From contig NZ_JAHCBF010000005.1 in NCBI RefSeq assembly GCF_018398395.1, positions 186,001-250,000 of the forward strand: DNA of 64,000 nt. The letters are read 5' to 3'. Position 1 is the first letter of the stretch. Every line of letters begins with the position of its first letter. Below the pieces are notes generated by a model. The model made no database searches. It saw only the letters and a program-made list of their open reading frames with translations, and was not told where the DNA came from. The stretch is from Croceicoccus gelatinilyticus. GTDB taxonomy: Bacteria; Pseudomonadota; Alphaproteobacteria; Sphingomonadales; Sphingomonadaceae. Made by a program: the position numbers and the translations under genes. Positions 34,266 to 44,000 of the stretch are shown one piece after another.

Positions 34266-34730
34266 TCAGGCGACGGTCGCCTTGACGATCTTGCCCGGAT
34301 TTGCCGGCGGCTCGCCCTTGGGCAGCGCGTCGATCACGTCCATGCCGCTCTCGACCTCGCCCCAGACGGTGTACTGGCGGTCGAGGAAGCGCGCATCGTC
34401 GAAGCAGATAAAGAACTGCGAGTTCGCGCTGTGCGGATAGCTAGTGCGCGCCATCGAGCAGACGCCGCGGGTGTGCGGGTGGTCGTTGAACTCCGCCTGC
34501 AGGTCAGGCTTGTCCGAACCGCCCATGCCGGTGCCGTTGGGGCAACCGCCCTGCGCCATGAAGCCGGGGATCACGCGGTGGAACTTCACGCCGTCGTAGA
34601 AGCCTTCGCCGACCAGTTCCTTGATGCGGGCGACGTGGCCCGGGGCAAGGTCGGGAAGCAGCTTGATCACAACGTCCTTGGCAGCGCCGTCGCCGGTGTC
34701 GATGGAGAGGGTGAGTTTTTCGTCGGACAT
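34266..34730 (-). CDS. peptidyl-prolyl cis-trans isomerase (cyclophilin type)
   Basis: 154 residues. The active-site segment FHRVIPGFMAQGG with its catalytic Arg, SMARTSYPHSANSQFFI and the late VWGEVESGMDVIDAL are standard for bacterial cyclophilins. No signal peptide, so it acts in the cytoplasm on prolyl bonds. A GGGAG site precedes the start. The lipase-like gene follows on the same strand after 20 bases. Confidence 0.95.
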   Translation of the reverse strand: MSDEKLTLSIDTGDGAAKDVVIKLLPDLAPGHVARIKELVGEGFYDGVKFHRVIPGFMAQGGCPNGTGMGGSDKPDLQAEFNDHPHTRGVCSMARTSYPHSANSQFFICFDDARFLDRQYTVWGEVESGMDVIDALPKGEPPANPGKIVKATVA

Positions 34731-35017
34731 GGGTGCTCCCTAAGTCATGATTGTGCGGCGGACATGGCCCGGCGCTTTGTGGCAGTGGTCGGGATATAGG
34801 CATTGCCCGCGCAAAGTCATCCCCGCCCTTTGCCGGATCGCTCCCCAGACCTGCCCACAGGGTTGTCCACAAGCTGTCCCCAGATGTGCCCGATCCGGCC
34901 CCGCCCCTGCCAAGCGGGGAACATTCGCCCTTCCCAGTTGCTTTTGCAGCGCAGCAACGTAGTTACGTCGGTAAGGGGCCGCGCCTCTATCCCGCATCGC
35001 CAACCATAAGGGGCAAC

Positions 35018-36472
35018 ATGGACGGCAAGGATCCGACCCTGCTGGAAGAGGACCGCGAGGAGGACATCGTCCCCGCCGCCGGCCCCGACACGGCAGACGG
35101 TGAGCCGGAAATCGAGCATCTCGACGAAGATGACCGCCTGACCCGCGAATATGTCGAGGCGGTCCGCGACGCGGTCGAGGAAGGCGATGACGGGCGCGTT
35201 TACGACCTTGTCGAACCGCTCCACCCCGCCGACATCGCCGACTTGTTCGAGCTTGTCCCGGCAGAAGAACGCCCCGACCTCGGCAAGGCGATAGCCGAAC
35301 TGATGACCGGCGAGGTCATCACCGAGCTTAACGAACACGTCCGCGACGAACTGTTCGAGGCATTGTCCCCCGACGCCGTCGCTCAGATCGCCGAACAGCT
35401 CGAAACCGACGACGCCGTCGCGCTGATCGAGGATCTGGACGACGACGAACAGCGCGCCGTCCTTGCCGAACTTGATCCCGAAGACCGCGCCGCGATCGAG
35501 GACGCGCTTTCTTTCCCGGAAGAATCGGCAGGCCGTCTTATGCAGCGCGATCTGGTCGCGGTGCCCGAACACATCACGGTCGGCGACCTCATCGATTACT
35601 TGCGCGATAACGGCGACCTGACGACCGAATTCTGGGAAGTCTTCGTCGTGGACCCCGCGCACCGCCCCGTTGGCACCTGCCAGCTTTCGTGGATCCTGCG
35701 CACGCCGCGCAACATCCCGATTTCCGACGTGATGAAGCGCGACCAGACCCTGATCCCGGCGACGCTGGACCAGGAAGAGGTTGCCCTGCGCTTCCAGAAA
35801 TACGCGCTGATCTCCGCCGCCGTCGTCGATGCCTCGGGCCGGTTGATCGGCCAGATAACGGCCGACGATATCGTGCATATCATCCAGGAAGAGGCGAGCG
35901 AGGACGCCCTTCTGATGAGCGGTGCCGGCGAAGGCGACATCAACCAGCCGATCCGCGAGTCCTATTACGAGCGTGTGCGCTGGCTGATCGCGAACCTTGG
36001 CACGGCGCTCATCGCCTCGCTGATCATCGCGGCGTTCGGTGCGGCGATCGAAAAGCTGGTCGCGCTTGCCGTGCTGATGCCGGTCGTCGCCTCGATCGGC
36101 GGCAATGCGGGGACACAGACGATGGCCGTTTCGGTCCGCGCGCTGGCGATGAACCAGCTGACCCAGTCGAACACCGTGCGCGTCCTGTGGCGCGAGATGC
36201 GCGTGGCGCTGCTCAACGGCGTGACCGTCGCGGCGCTGATCGGCGGGGCGACGGCGATCATCTTCCAGCCGATGCTGGGCGTCGTCATCGCGATTGCGGT
36301 CGTCATCAACATTATCACCGCAGGGCTGGCGGGCGTTGCCGTGCCGGTCCTGTTCGACCGGCTGGATCAGGATCCGGCAGTCGCGTCCTCGGTCTTCGTC
36401 ACGATGATCACCGATTCGATGGGCTTCTTCGCCTTCCTCGGCCTTGCCGTGGCATCCGGACTGGTCAGTTAA
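35018..36472 (+). CDS. mgtE: magnesium transporter MgtE
   Basis: 484 residues from the ATG at 35018 (AAGGGG site). The order is an acidic N domain (LHPADIADLFELVP), two CBS domains (about residues 165-290, with VPEHITVGDLIDYLRDN), then five hydrophobic helices beginning near 320 and containing GGNAGTQT near 361-368, the channel signature. MgtE is a Mg2+-gated magnesium channel of the inner membrane. The 287-base region upstream holds a possible promoter (TTGCTT, 16 bases, TAGTTA at 34938-34965); I could not recognise a Mg riboswitch. Confidence 0.94.
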   Translation: MDGKDPTLLEEDREEDIVPAAGPDTADGEPEIEHLDEDDRLTREYVEAVRDAVEEGDDGRVYDLVEPLHPADIADLFELVPAEERPDLGKAIAELMTGEVITELNEHVRDELFEALSPDAVAQIAEQLETDDAVALIEDLDDDEQRAVLAELDPEDRAAIEDALSFPEESAGRLMQRDLVAVPEHITVGDLIDYLRDNGDLTTEFWEVFVVDPAHRPVGTCQLSWILRTPRNIPISDVMKRDQTLIPATLDQEEVALRFQKYALISAAVVDASGRLIGQITADDIVHIIQEEASEDALLMSGAGEGDINQPIRESYYERVRWLIANLGTALIASLIIAAFGAAIEKLVALAVLMPVVASIGGNAGTQTMAVSVRALAMNQLTQSNTVRVLWREMRVALLNGVTVAALIGGATAIIFQPMLGVVIAIAVVINIITAGLAGVAVPVLFDRLDQDPAVASSVFVTMITDSMGFFAFLGLAVASGLVS

Positions 36473-36496
36473 GGATCAGTCCCCATATGGCCTGTC

Positions 36497-36898
36497 ATGA
36501 CCGACGGGCCGCTCCACCTCACCAAGATCGCATTCGGCGCGAAAAGCTATGCCGATATCGAGAAGTGGTTCGAGAACCGGCCCCGCCTTGCCGTCAACAC
36601 GCGATACTGCCCCAAGCGGGTGGACGAGATGGAAGGCGGCTCGCTGTTCTGGATCCACGAACACGCCATCGTCGCACGCAGCCCGATCATGGGGTTCGAA
36701 CAGCAGGACAATGGCCGCTGGTTCATCAACCTCGAACCGCGCCTGATCCGCGTGCAGAGCCGCCCGAAACGCGCACACCAGGGCTGGCGCTATCTGAAGG
36801 ACGCGGACGCCCCACCCGACCTGCCCGAGGGTGAGGACGGCGGCGATGTCCTGCCCGGAAAGCTTTTGGGCAAGCTGTCGAAGCTGGGTCTGGTCTAG
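36497..36898 (+). CDS. DUF1489 family protein
   Basis: 133 residues. LHLTKIAFGAKSYADIEKWF at the start, TRYCPKRVDEMEGGSLFWI in the middle and RLIRVQSRPKRAHQGWRYL near the end match DUF1489, a family largely confined to alphaproteobacteria and without known function. It is 24 bases after mgtE on the same strand and overlaps the convergent nudC by four bases. Confidence 0.85.
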   Translation: MTDGPLHLTKIAFGAKSYADIEKWFENRPRLAVNTRYCPKRVDEMEGGSLFWIHEHAIVARSPIMGFEQQDNGRWFINLEPRLIRVQSRPKRAHQGWRYLKDADAPPDLPEGEDGGDVLPGKLLGKLSKLGLV

Positions 36899-37788
36899 AC
36901 CTTTTCCAGCCACATGCGCATCAGGCGGTGCGCGATGGCATAACGCGGCGGCGCTTCGAACAGGCCCGGACGGCCCGACATGACCTCGCGGACCTGTTCC
37001 TCGCTGAACCAGCGCGCATCTTCCAGTTCGGTGCGATCGACCACGATGTGCTCGTGGAACGTGATGCAGTGGCAGCCGATCATCAATTGCGACGGCATCG
37101 GCCAGGCTTGGCTCGACAGGTAGCGAACTTGCGCAATCGGCAAGCCCGCCTCTTCCATCACTTCGCGCCGAACGGCTTCCTCGATCGTTTCGCCCGGTTC
37201 GACAAATCCGGCGAGCGCGGAATACATGTTGCCCGGCCAGCCCAGCCCGCGCCCCAGAAGCAAACGGCGGCTGCCATCGTCTTCGCGACGTTCGATGGTC
37301 ATGATCGTGACCGGATCGGTGCGCGGAAAATGGCTCGCCCCGCAATCCTCGTTGACGCAATTGCGCTGCCAGCCGCCCTTGCCCAACGTCGTGTGCGACC
37401 CGCACTGCGCGCAGAAGCGGTGGCGCGAATGCCAGTCGACCATGCTGCGCGCGCCTGCATAGATCCCGAATTGACGGTCATGCAGCTTCGTGATCGTGGC
37501 CATAAATTCGCCGCGGACCATCGGCACCGGACGTTTCGGAACGGCCGCAAAGCAACCGCGATCGCCATCGATACCAAGGAACACCAGCTCCGCATCGGGC
37601 TCCGCATCGGTCAGCGAGCCCCACTTGATGCAGCCACTGTCGTCCAGTTCCGGCGTCAGCCCGTGCAGCTTCATCAGCCGCGCCCGCATCCCCATCAATT
37701 CGGACAGGGCGTCGGGATCGGCGCGCACGTGATCGGCGCGATCGAGTTCGAAAAGGGCAGTCGGCTGGCCGGTTTGTGACAAGGTCAT
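36895..37788 (-). CDS. nudC: NAD(+) diphosphatase NudC
   Basis: 297 residues. A four-cysteine zinc site lies in FCAQCGS and RNCVNEDCG; the Nudix box runs from GFVEPGETIEE to REVMEEAGL; the NudC-specific motif appears as SSQAWPMPSQLM (usually SQPWPFP). The enzyme cleaves NADH and removes NAD caps from RNA. The AGGAGACG before the ATG at 37788 supports the start. It overlaps the DUF1489 gene at its 3' end. Confidence 0.93.
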   Translation of the reverse strand: MTLSQTGQPTALFELDRADHVRADPDALSELMGMRARLMKLHGLTPELDDSGCIKWGSLTDAEPDAELVFLGIDGDRGCFAAVPKRPVPMVRGEFMATITKLHDRQFGIYAGARSMVDWHSRHRFCAQCGSHTTLGKGGWQRNCVNEDCGASHFPRTDPVTIMTIERREDDGSRRLLLGRGLGWPGNMYSALAGFVEPGETIEEAVRREVMEEAGLPIAQVRYLSSQAWPMPSQLMIGCHCITFHEHIVVDRTELEDARWFSEEQVREVMSGRPGLFEAPPRYAIAHRLMRMWLEKV

Positions 37789-37846
37789 CGTCTCCTGATG
37801 CGACGGGCTTACGGATGCATCGGCCCCCGCGCAACGCGCGTAACCA

Positions 37847-38890
37847 TCAGGTCCCCAGAACCAGCTTCGCCGCCTTTTCGAACAGCGTCGGCAGCCCCGC
37901 TTCGCCGATGCGGTCTATGGGCCACCACTCGCCTTCCGCCTCGCGCGCCGACACTTCGCAGCGCTGGACCGAGAGTTCGAGCAAGAAGTGCGTGAAGCCG
38001 TGGCCGACGATGCCTTCGACTTCGGTCCAGTCGGCAGTGAGTGGCGGCGCGCCATCGCCGCTGGCCTTTGCGCTCCACCCGTCGTCGGGCAGCGCGCGCA
38101 TTCCTGCGAGCATCCCCTTGCCCTCGCGTTTCACCAGCAGGACATGGTCGTCGCTCTCGATCCAGAAGGCTGTTCCGGTCCGCACGGGTCGAGCCTTCTT
38201 CGGGGTCTTGCGAGGCAGCTCTGCCGCGATGCCCGCCTGCCTCGCGGTGCACATGTCCGAGAGCGGGCAGAGCAGGCACTTCGGATCGCGCGAGGTGCAG
38301 ATCGTCGCGCCAAGGTCCATCATCGCCTGCGCAAAGTCGCCAGCCCGCTCATCGGGCGTGATCGAATCGGCAGCGTCGCGGATTTCTTCTTTCGAACCGG
38401 GCAGCGGATCGGTGATCGTGAACAGCCGCGCGATCACACGCTCGACATTGGCGTCGACCACCACGGCCCGCCTGCCGAACGCGATCGCGGCAATGGCGGC
38501 CGAAGTATAGGCGCCCACCCCGGGAAGCTCGCGCAAGGCCTCCTCGCTTTCGGGGAAGACGCCGCCCTTCCCCGCAACTTCGCGCGCGCAGGCGATCAGG
38601 TTGCGGGCCCGCGCATAGTAACCTAGCCCTGCCCATGCCGAGAGCACATCGGCATCCTCGGCAGCGGCAAGATCATGCACCGTCGGCCACGTCGCGGTGA
38701 ACTTCGCGAAATAGTCCTTCACCGCCGCAACTGTTGTCTGCTGCAGCATCACTTCGGACAGCCAGACGCGGTAGGGATCGGGCACTTGCCCGCTTCCGGG
38801 CGGCACGCGCCACGGCAGTGTGCGGGCGTGTCCGTCATACCACGCGAGCAGGCGCGCAGCCGCATCGTCGATCTTGTCGCTGGCTTTCAC
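37847..38890 (-). CDS. mutY: A/G-specific adenine glycosylase MutY
   Basis: 347 residues from a GTG at 38890. The helix-hairpin-helix segment LPGVGAYTSAAIAAIAFG, the catalytic DANVERVIARLF region, the iron-sulfur loop Cys-x6-Cys-x2-Cys-x5-Cys (ICTSRDPKCLLCPLSDMC) and a C-terminal NUDIX-like 8-oxoG domain are all visible. MutY removes adenine opposite 8-oxoguanine. The frame is open far upstream, but that part is antisense to the DUF721 gene. The divergent neighbour begins only 15 bases away. Confidence 0.93.
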   Translation of the reverse strand: MKASDKIDDAAARLLAWYDGHARTLPWRVPPGSGQVPDPYRVWLSEVMLQQTTVAAVKDYFAKFTATWPTVHDLAAAEDADVLSAWAGLGYYARARNLIACAREVAGKGGVFPESEEALRELPGVGAYTSAAIAAIAFGRRAVVVDANVERVIARLFTITDPLPGSKEEIRDAADSITPDERAGDFAQAMMDLGATICTSRDPKCLLCPLSDMCTARQAGIAAELPRKTPKKARPVRTGTAFWIESDDHVLLVKREGKGMLAGMRALPDDGWSAKASGDGAPPLTADWTEVEGIVGHGFTHFLLELSVQRCEVSAREAEGEWWPIDRIGEAGLPTLFEKAAKLVLGT

Positions 38891-38905
38891 GAGCCGGCCT
38901 ATGGC

Positions 38906-39463
38906 ATGGGTCCGCGCAGGATGAAAAGCGACGACGAAAAGAAGCCGGCGAAGAAGGGCAAAACGCCCAAGCCGAAGCCTTACGAAATGCCGCGCGGAGG
39001 AGAGGCGAAAGCGATTTCGGACCTGATGCCGCAGGTCGGTCGCACGGCTTTCCGCCGTTTCGGCTTCGTGCAGTCGAGCGTAGTGACCCGCTGGCCCGAA
39101 ATCGTCGGTCCGCACCACGCCAAGGTCTCCGCCCCCGAATCGATCCGCTTTCCGGCGGGCGAGAAATCGGAAGGCACCCTGAACCTCGTCGTCATGCCTG
39201 CGCATGCCCCGCTGATCCAGCACGTCATCCCCGAGATCATCGAGCGGGTGAACCGCTTCTTCGGCTATCGCGCGGTGGCGAAAGTTCGGATGCGGCAAGG
39301 ACAGGTTAAGCCTGCCCATGCTGAAGAGAAGCCGAAGGCACCGCCCTCGCTGAAACCGATCCCGATGGAGCTTGGCAATTCGCTGCGCGACATTGGTGAT
39401 CCGGAATTGCGGACGGTGCTGGAATCGCTGGCGCGTTCGATGGGCAACCAGAACGGCAAGTAA
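38906..39463 (+). CDS. DUF721 protein (DciA-like)
   Basis: About 185 residues. A basic N-terminal tail (KKPAKKGKTPKPK) precedes the DUF721 core: VVTRWPEIVGPHHAKVS, SIRFPAGEKSEGTLNLVV and FFGYRAVAKVRMRQG. DUF721 proteins include DciA, the replicative helicase operator found in bacteria without DnaC. Whether this protein plays that role here is inference. The ATG at 38906 is preferred; ATG 38921 is in frame, but its purines are too close. It leads a plus-strand run with two DsbA-like genes and smc. Confidence 0.82.
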   Translation: MGPRRMKSDDEKKPAKKGKTPKPKPYEMPRGGEAKAISDLMPQVGRTAFRRFGFVQSSVVTRWPEIVGPHHAKVSAPESIRFPAGEKSEGTLNLVVMPAHAPLIQHVIPEIIERVNRFFGYRAVAKVRMRQGQVKPAHAEEKPKAPPSLKPIPMELGNSLRDIGDPELRTVLESLARSMGNQNGK

Positions 39464-39485
39464 GCAACGGGGAATTGTTCAGTTG

Positions 39486-40148
39486 ATGTCGGCCCTATCC
39501 CGCCTTGCAGGCGCAATCGCGCTGGTGATCGCCATGATCTCCGCGCCCGTCATGGCGCAATCCGTTTCCAACCCCGAACCGGGCGTGCACGTCATCGGCA
39601 AGGGTGCGACCAAGCTGACCGAATACGTCAGCTATACCTGCCCCCACTGCGCGCATTTCGAGCAAGAGGGCGGCGAAGTCCTGCGCAGCATCTATGCCTC
39701 AACCGACAAGCTGAAGATCGAGGTCCGCCACCTTGTGCGCGACCCGTTCGACCTGACCGCCGCGATGCTGACGAACTGCGGATCGCCGACGAAGTTCAAC
39801 CGCAACCACTCGCTTTTCATGCGCGAACAGCCCAAATGGCTGGGCAAGCTGGTGAAGGCGACGCAGGCGCAGCAGAACCGCTATAACAGCGGCACGTACT
39901 CTGCCCGCCGCCGCGCCATCGCGCAGGACGCCGGCTTCTACGACATGATGCGTACGCTGGGATATCAGCGGGCGGAGGTCGACGAGTGCCTTGCGAACGA
40001 TGCCATGGCCACCGCACTCGCCGAAAAGACCAAAGGTTACTCCGAACTCGGCGTTCGCGGCACGCCCAGCTTTGCGATCGACGACGTCCTGCTGGCCGGG
40101 ACAAGCGACTGGCAAAGCCTGAAATTCCAGCTCGACCTCAGGCTGTAA
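39486..40148 (+). CDS. DsbA family thiol-disulfide protein, first copy
   Basis: 220 residues with a signal peptide (LAGAIALVIAMISAPVMA) and a thioredoxin-like domain whose active site is TCPHCAHFE (CPHC, as in DsbA). The cis-proline loop is GVRGTPSFAID. It should act in the periplasm on disulfide formation. It lies 22 bases after the DUF721 gene; a second DsbA-like gene begins 113 bases further on. Confidence 0.9.
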   Translation: MSALSRLAGAIALVIAMISAPVMAQSVSNPEPGVHVIGKGATKLTEYVSYTCPHCAHFEQEGGEVLRSIYASTDKLKIEVRHLVRDPFDLTAAMLTNCGSPTKFNRNHSLFMREQPKWLGKLVKATQAQQNRYNSGTYSARRRAIAQDAGFYDMMRTLGYQRAEVDECLANDAMATALAEKTKGYSELGVRGTPSFAIDDVLLAGTSDWQSLKFQLDLRL

Positions 40149-40261
40149 CCCGCCTTTGGCAGGCGACGAATGATCACGACTGTGCAAAACACCGTCGAAA
40201 CCCTCCCGATTTGCCCGTTCGCTGGGCTAGCCTCCCTCTCTACAGGAGCCAATACTTAGTC

Positions 40262-41029
40262 ATGACCCGCCTTTCGCACCGCCTCGCCCTTGCCCTGATG
40301 ACCGCGCCGCTGGCGCTGGCGCTCTCCGCTTGCGGGGGTGAGGATGACACGGCCGCCACCGCGGGCAGCGGCCCGTCGGGCGAACCGGTGGAAGCCGTCG
40401 CCGCACCCGAAGGGCAGCAGTGGTCCGAGGTCATAACCCAGACCGATCAGGAAGGTTACCTGATGGGCAACCCCGACGCGCCGATCAAACTGGTCGAATA
40501 CGCATCGCTGACCTGCCCGCACTGCGCCGAATTCTATGAAAGCGCCGAACGTGATCTGATCGCCGACTATGTGAACACCGGTCGTGTCAGCTTCGAATTC
40601 CGCAATTTCGTGCGCGATCCGATCGACATTACCGGCGCGATGCTGTCGCGTTGTTCGGCACCGGAAAGCTACTTCGCCCTCACCGGCCAGATTTTCGAGA
40701 ACCAGCAGCAGTTCTTCGACGCGATCCGCGATGGCGGCGAAGGCGCCTATCAGCAGGCCGTAAGCGCGCCTGCCGACCAGCGTTTCGTGAACCTTGGTCA
40801 GATCACGGGCCTCACCGAATTCTTCGCCGCCCGCGGCGTCAGCATCGATCAGGGCAACGACTGCCTGTCGAAGGGCGCAGAGGCAGAAGCCCTTGCCAAC
40901 GCGACGAGCGAGGCGAGCGCCCAGTACAACATCACGGGTACGCCCACGTTCCTCATCAACAACACCAAGATCGACGGCCTGACCTGGCCGGAGGTCGAGG
41001 CCGCCCTGCAGCGGGCCGGCGCGCGGTAA
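40262..41029 (+). CDS. DsbA family thiol-disulfide lipoprotein, second copy
   Basis: 255 residues. A lipobox (LALSACGG) predicts a lipidated N-terminus after residue 23, then a flexible Ala/Gly/Pro-rich linker, then a DsbA-like thioredoxin domain with LTCPHCAEFY (CPHC) and ITGTPTFLINN as the cis-proline loop. It shares the domain plan with the gene before it but is longer and probably membrane-tethered. An ACAGGAGCC lies 13 bases before the ATG. smc starts 40 bases after it. Confidence 0.9.
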   Translation: MTRLSHRLALALMTAPLALALSACGGEDDTAATAGSGPSGEPVEAVAAPEGQQWSEVITQTDQEGYLMGNPDAPIKLVEYASLTCPHCAEFYESAERDLIADYVNTGRVSFEFRNFVRDPIDITGAMLSRCSAPESYFALTGQIFENQQQFFDAIRDGGEGAYQQAVSAPADQRFVNLGQITGLTEFFAARGVSIDQGNDCLSKGAEAEALANATSEASAQYNITGTPTFLINNTKIDGLTWPEVEAALQRAGAR

Positions 41030-41069
41030 TGGCGCGTCTCCGGCTCGGTCAGGGCCCCGGGAGGGCCTG

Positions 41070-44000
41070 ATGCGGTTCCGCAGGCTTCGACTCTCGGGCT
41101 TCAAAAGCTTCGTCGAGCCTGCAGACCTGCTGATCGAGCCGGGTCTTACCGGCGTTGTCGGGCCCAACGGCTGCGGCAAGTCCAACCTTCTCGAAGCGAT
41201 CCGCTGGGTAATGGGCGAATCGAGCCCGAAGTCCATGCGCGGCAGCGGCATGGAGGACGTGATCTTCGCGGGCACCGAAAGTCGCAAGGCCCGCTCTTTC
41301 GCCGAGGTCGTCCTGCTGGCCGAAACCGATGCCGGACAGGAAATGGAAGTCACTCGCCGCATCGAACGCGGCGCAGGTTCCGCCTATCGTCTCAATGGCC
41401 GTGACGTCCGCGCCAAGGACGTCGCGCTGGTCTTTGCCGATGCCGCGACAGGCGCGCATAGCCCCGCCCTCGTCAGCCAGGGCCGCATCGCCGCGGTCAT
41501 CGCCGCAAAGCCCGCCGAACGCCGCCAGATGCTGGAAGAGGCAGCGGGCATCGCGGGTCTTCACGTCCGCCGCAAGGACGCCGAACAGAAGCTGCGCGCG
41601 ACCGAGACGAACCTTGCCCGCCTCGACGACATTCTTTCACAGCTCGACACGCGCATCGGCGCGCTGAAGCGGCAGGCGCGGGCGGCGGAAAAGTACAAGG
41701 AACTTTCCGCCCAGATCCGCACTGCCGAAGCGCGGGTGCTCTATGCCAAGTGGCGCGAGGCCGCCGCCGCCGCCGATGCCGCCAAGGCTCAGGCCAAGGC
41801 TGCCGAGGAAGCAGTCCTCACCAATCAGGCCGCGACGAACGAGGCACAGGGCCGCCAGCGCGCTGCCGCCGAGGCATTGGCCAAAGCGCGCGAGGAAATG
41901 GCGGACCGGCGCGACGATCTGAACGCGCAGGCCAACATGCTCGCGGTACTTACCGGCAAGCTGGAAGCGGCCGAGGAAAAGCTCGCCGATCTCGACCGCC
42001 AGCGCGCCCGGCTCGATAGCGACGAGGGCGATGCGAACCGGACGACCAAGGACGCGGCCGAGGCGCTATCGCGGCTGGAACGCGACGTGCGCGAGGCGGA
42101 AAAGCGGCTTGCCGAAGACGAGCAGCGCCGTCCCTCGCTCATCAACGAACAGGAAAAGGCCGAAAGCGCGCAGCGGACCGGCGAACTGGCGCTGGCACAG
42201 GCCACGGCAGAACTGGCGCGGGTCGAGGCCGACTGGCGCGTGGCAGAGGCTGCCGTCGGGCAGGCACGCGGGGCGCTGGCGCGGCTCGAACAGGAACTGA
42301 CCGCGCGCGAGGCGCAGGACGCGGCGCTTGGCGATGCTCGCGAACTCGATCTGGCGCTGCAGGGTGCGCAGGCGCGTTGCGGCAAGGCGGAAGGCGCTGT
42401 CGTTACGGCCCGCGAGGCGCTGGAAAAGGCGCGTGCCGACCGCGAGGCCGTATCGAACCGCCGCGACGGGGCTGCGAGCACGCTCGCCGCTGCCAAGGCC
42501 GAGCTTGCCGGGGTAGAACGCGAGCACGACGCGCTCGACCGCGACCGCCGCGCCCGCGAAAAGGCCGACAAGGGTAGTAAGGGCCGCAAGCGCGCCATCG
42601 ACGCGGTCAAGGCCGCGCCGGGCTACGAACGCGCCTTGGCCGCCGCACTGGGACGCGATGCCGCCGCACCGCTGGGCAAGCCCGAGCAGGGGCAGGACGG
42701 GCGGTTCTGGACCGGCGCCGATGCGCCAAAGCCGGTTGCCGACAGCCTTGCCGCCCATGTCCGCGATGCGCCCGAAGAACTGACCGCCCGCCTCGCCATG
42801 GTGCGCGTGGTCGAGAGCGACGACGGGCAGGCACTCGCCCCCGGCGAATGGCTTGTGACGAAGGCCGGTGCCCTGCGCCGCTGGGACGGATTTGTCGCGC
42901 GCGGCGAAGGGGCTGCCGAAGCGGCGCGACTGGAAGCGGCAAACCGGCTTGAGGCTTTGGCCCAACAATTGCCCGCGCTGCGCGAGGCGGTCGATGCCGC
43001 TGCCGCGCAAGTCGAAGCGGCGAACGAAGACCTGTCCGCCGCCACCGATGCCCGCATCGCGGCAGAGCGGGCTGTGAACACTGCATCGGAAGAAGAACGC
43101 GCCGCCCTGCGCGCCCGTGACCAAGCCGAAAACGCGGTCGAGCGTCATGCCCGCGCCCGCGAGGAACTGGCCGAGCGGATGGAGGATCTCCACGCCCGCC
43201 TCGCCGCCGCGCAGCAGGACGTGATGCAGGCCGAAGAACGCCGCCGCGCCCTACCCGATCCTTCGGCGCAGCAGGCCGCGCTGGAAACCGCGCGCAGCCG
43301 CAACGATGCCGCGCGAACCGCGCTACAGTCCGCGATGGCGCAGCTCGCCTCGCTAGACCAGGCGCTTGCCGTCGGGCGCGAACGGACCAAGGCGCTGCAG
43401 GGCGACATGAAGGGCTGGGAAGCACGCGCGGGCGACGCGGCCAAGCGGCTTGCCGACATGACCCGCCGCCGCGAGGAGATCGAGGAAGAGCGCGCCGTCA
43501 CGGCCGCCCGCCCCGAAGCGCTGATGCGCGAGATCGAACTGGCCGACAAGGCACGCGACAGGCTGGCCGGCGAACTGACCGAGGCCGAGGCCGCCCACAC
43601 CGCCGCCGAAGCCGCGGGCAAGGAAGCCGACACCGCCTTCACCGCCGCGAACGAGGCGCTGGCCAGTGCCCGCGAAATCCGTGCCGGTGCCGCGGCCCGC
43701 GCCGAGAACGAGGAAGCCCGCCGCTCAGAAATGGCGCGTCAGTCGGGCGACCGTTTCCAGTGCCCGCCCCCGCTACTGCCCGAACGCCTGCAGTTCGAAT
43801 CCGCCACTGTGCGCGGCGCAGAGGCCGAGGGCGAGGACGCCGACCGCCTGATCGCCCAGCGCGAGAGGCTTGGCCCCGTCAACCTCGTCGCTGCCGATGA
43901 ACTGGTCGAAGCAGAAGCCGAACACGGGGCAAGCCTTACCGAACAGCAGGAACTGGCCGAGGCCGTCCACCGCCTGCGCGGATCGATCGGCAGCCTCAAC

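Noticed and set aside
34863-34871. TTGTCCACA, one base from a DnaA box, in the gap before mgtE
   Set aside because: A single near match without a cluster, an AT-rich unwinding region or origin-type neighbours is not evidence for an origin.
34731-35017. Possible Mg2+ riboswitch before mgtE
   Set aside because: I looked for the conserved M-box helices and loops and could not recognise them; the gap has only a weak promoter-like pair.
38891-39319. Upstream extension of mutY by 143 codons
   Set aside because: This segment is the reverse strand of the DUF721 gene; the MutY fold begins right after the GTG at 38890.
40151-40165. CGCCT-TTGGC-AGGCG hairpin after the first DsbA-like gene
   Set aside because: Short stem without a T tract; may be chance in GC-rich DNA.
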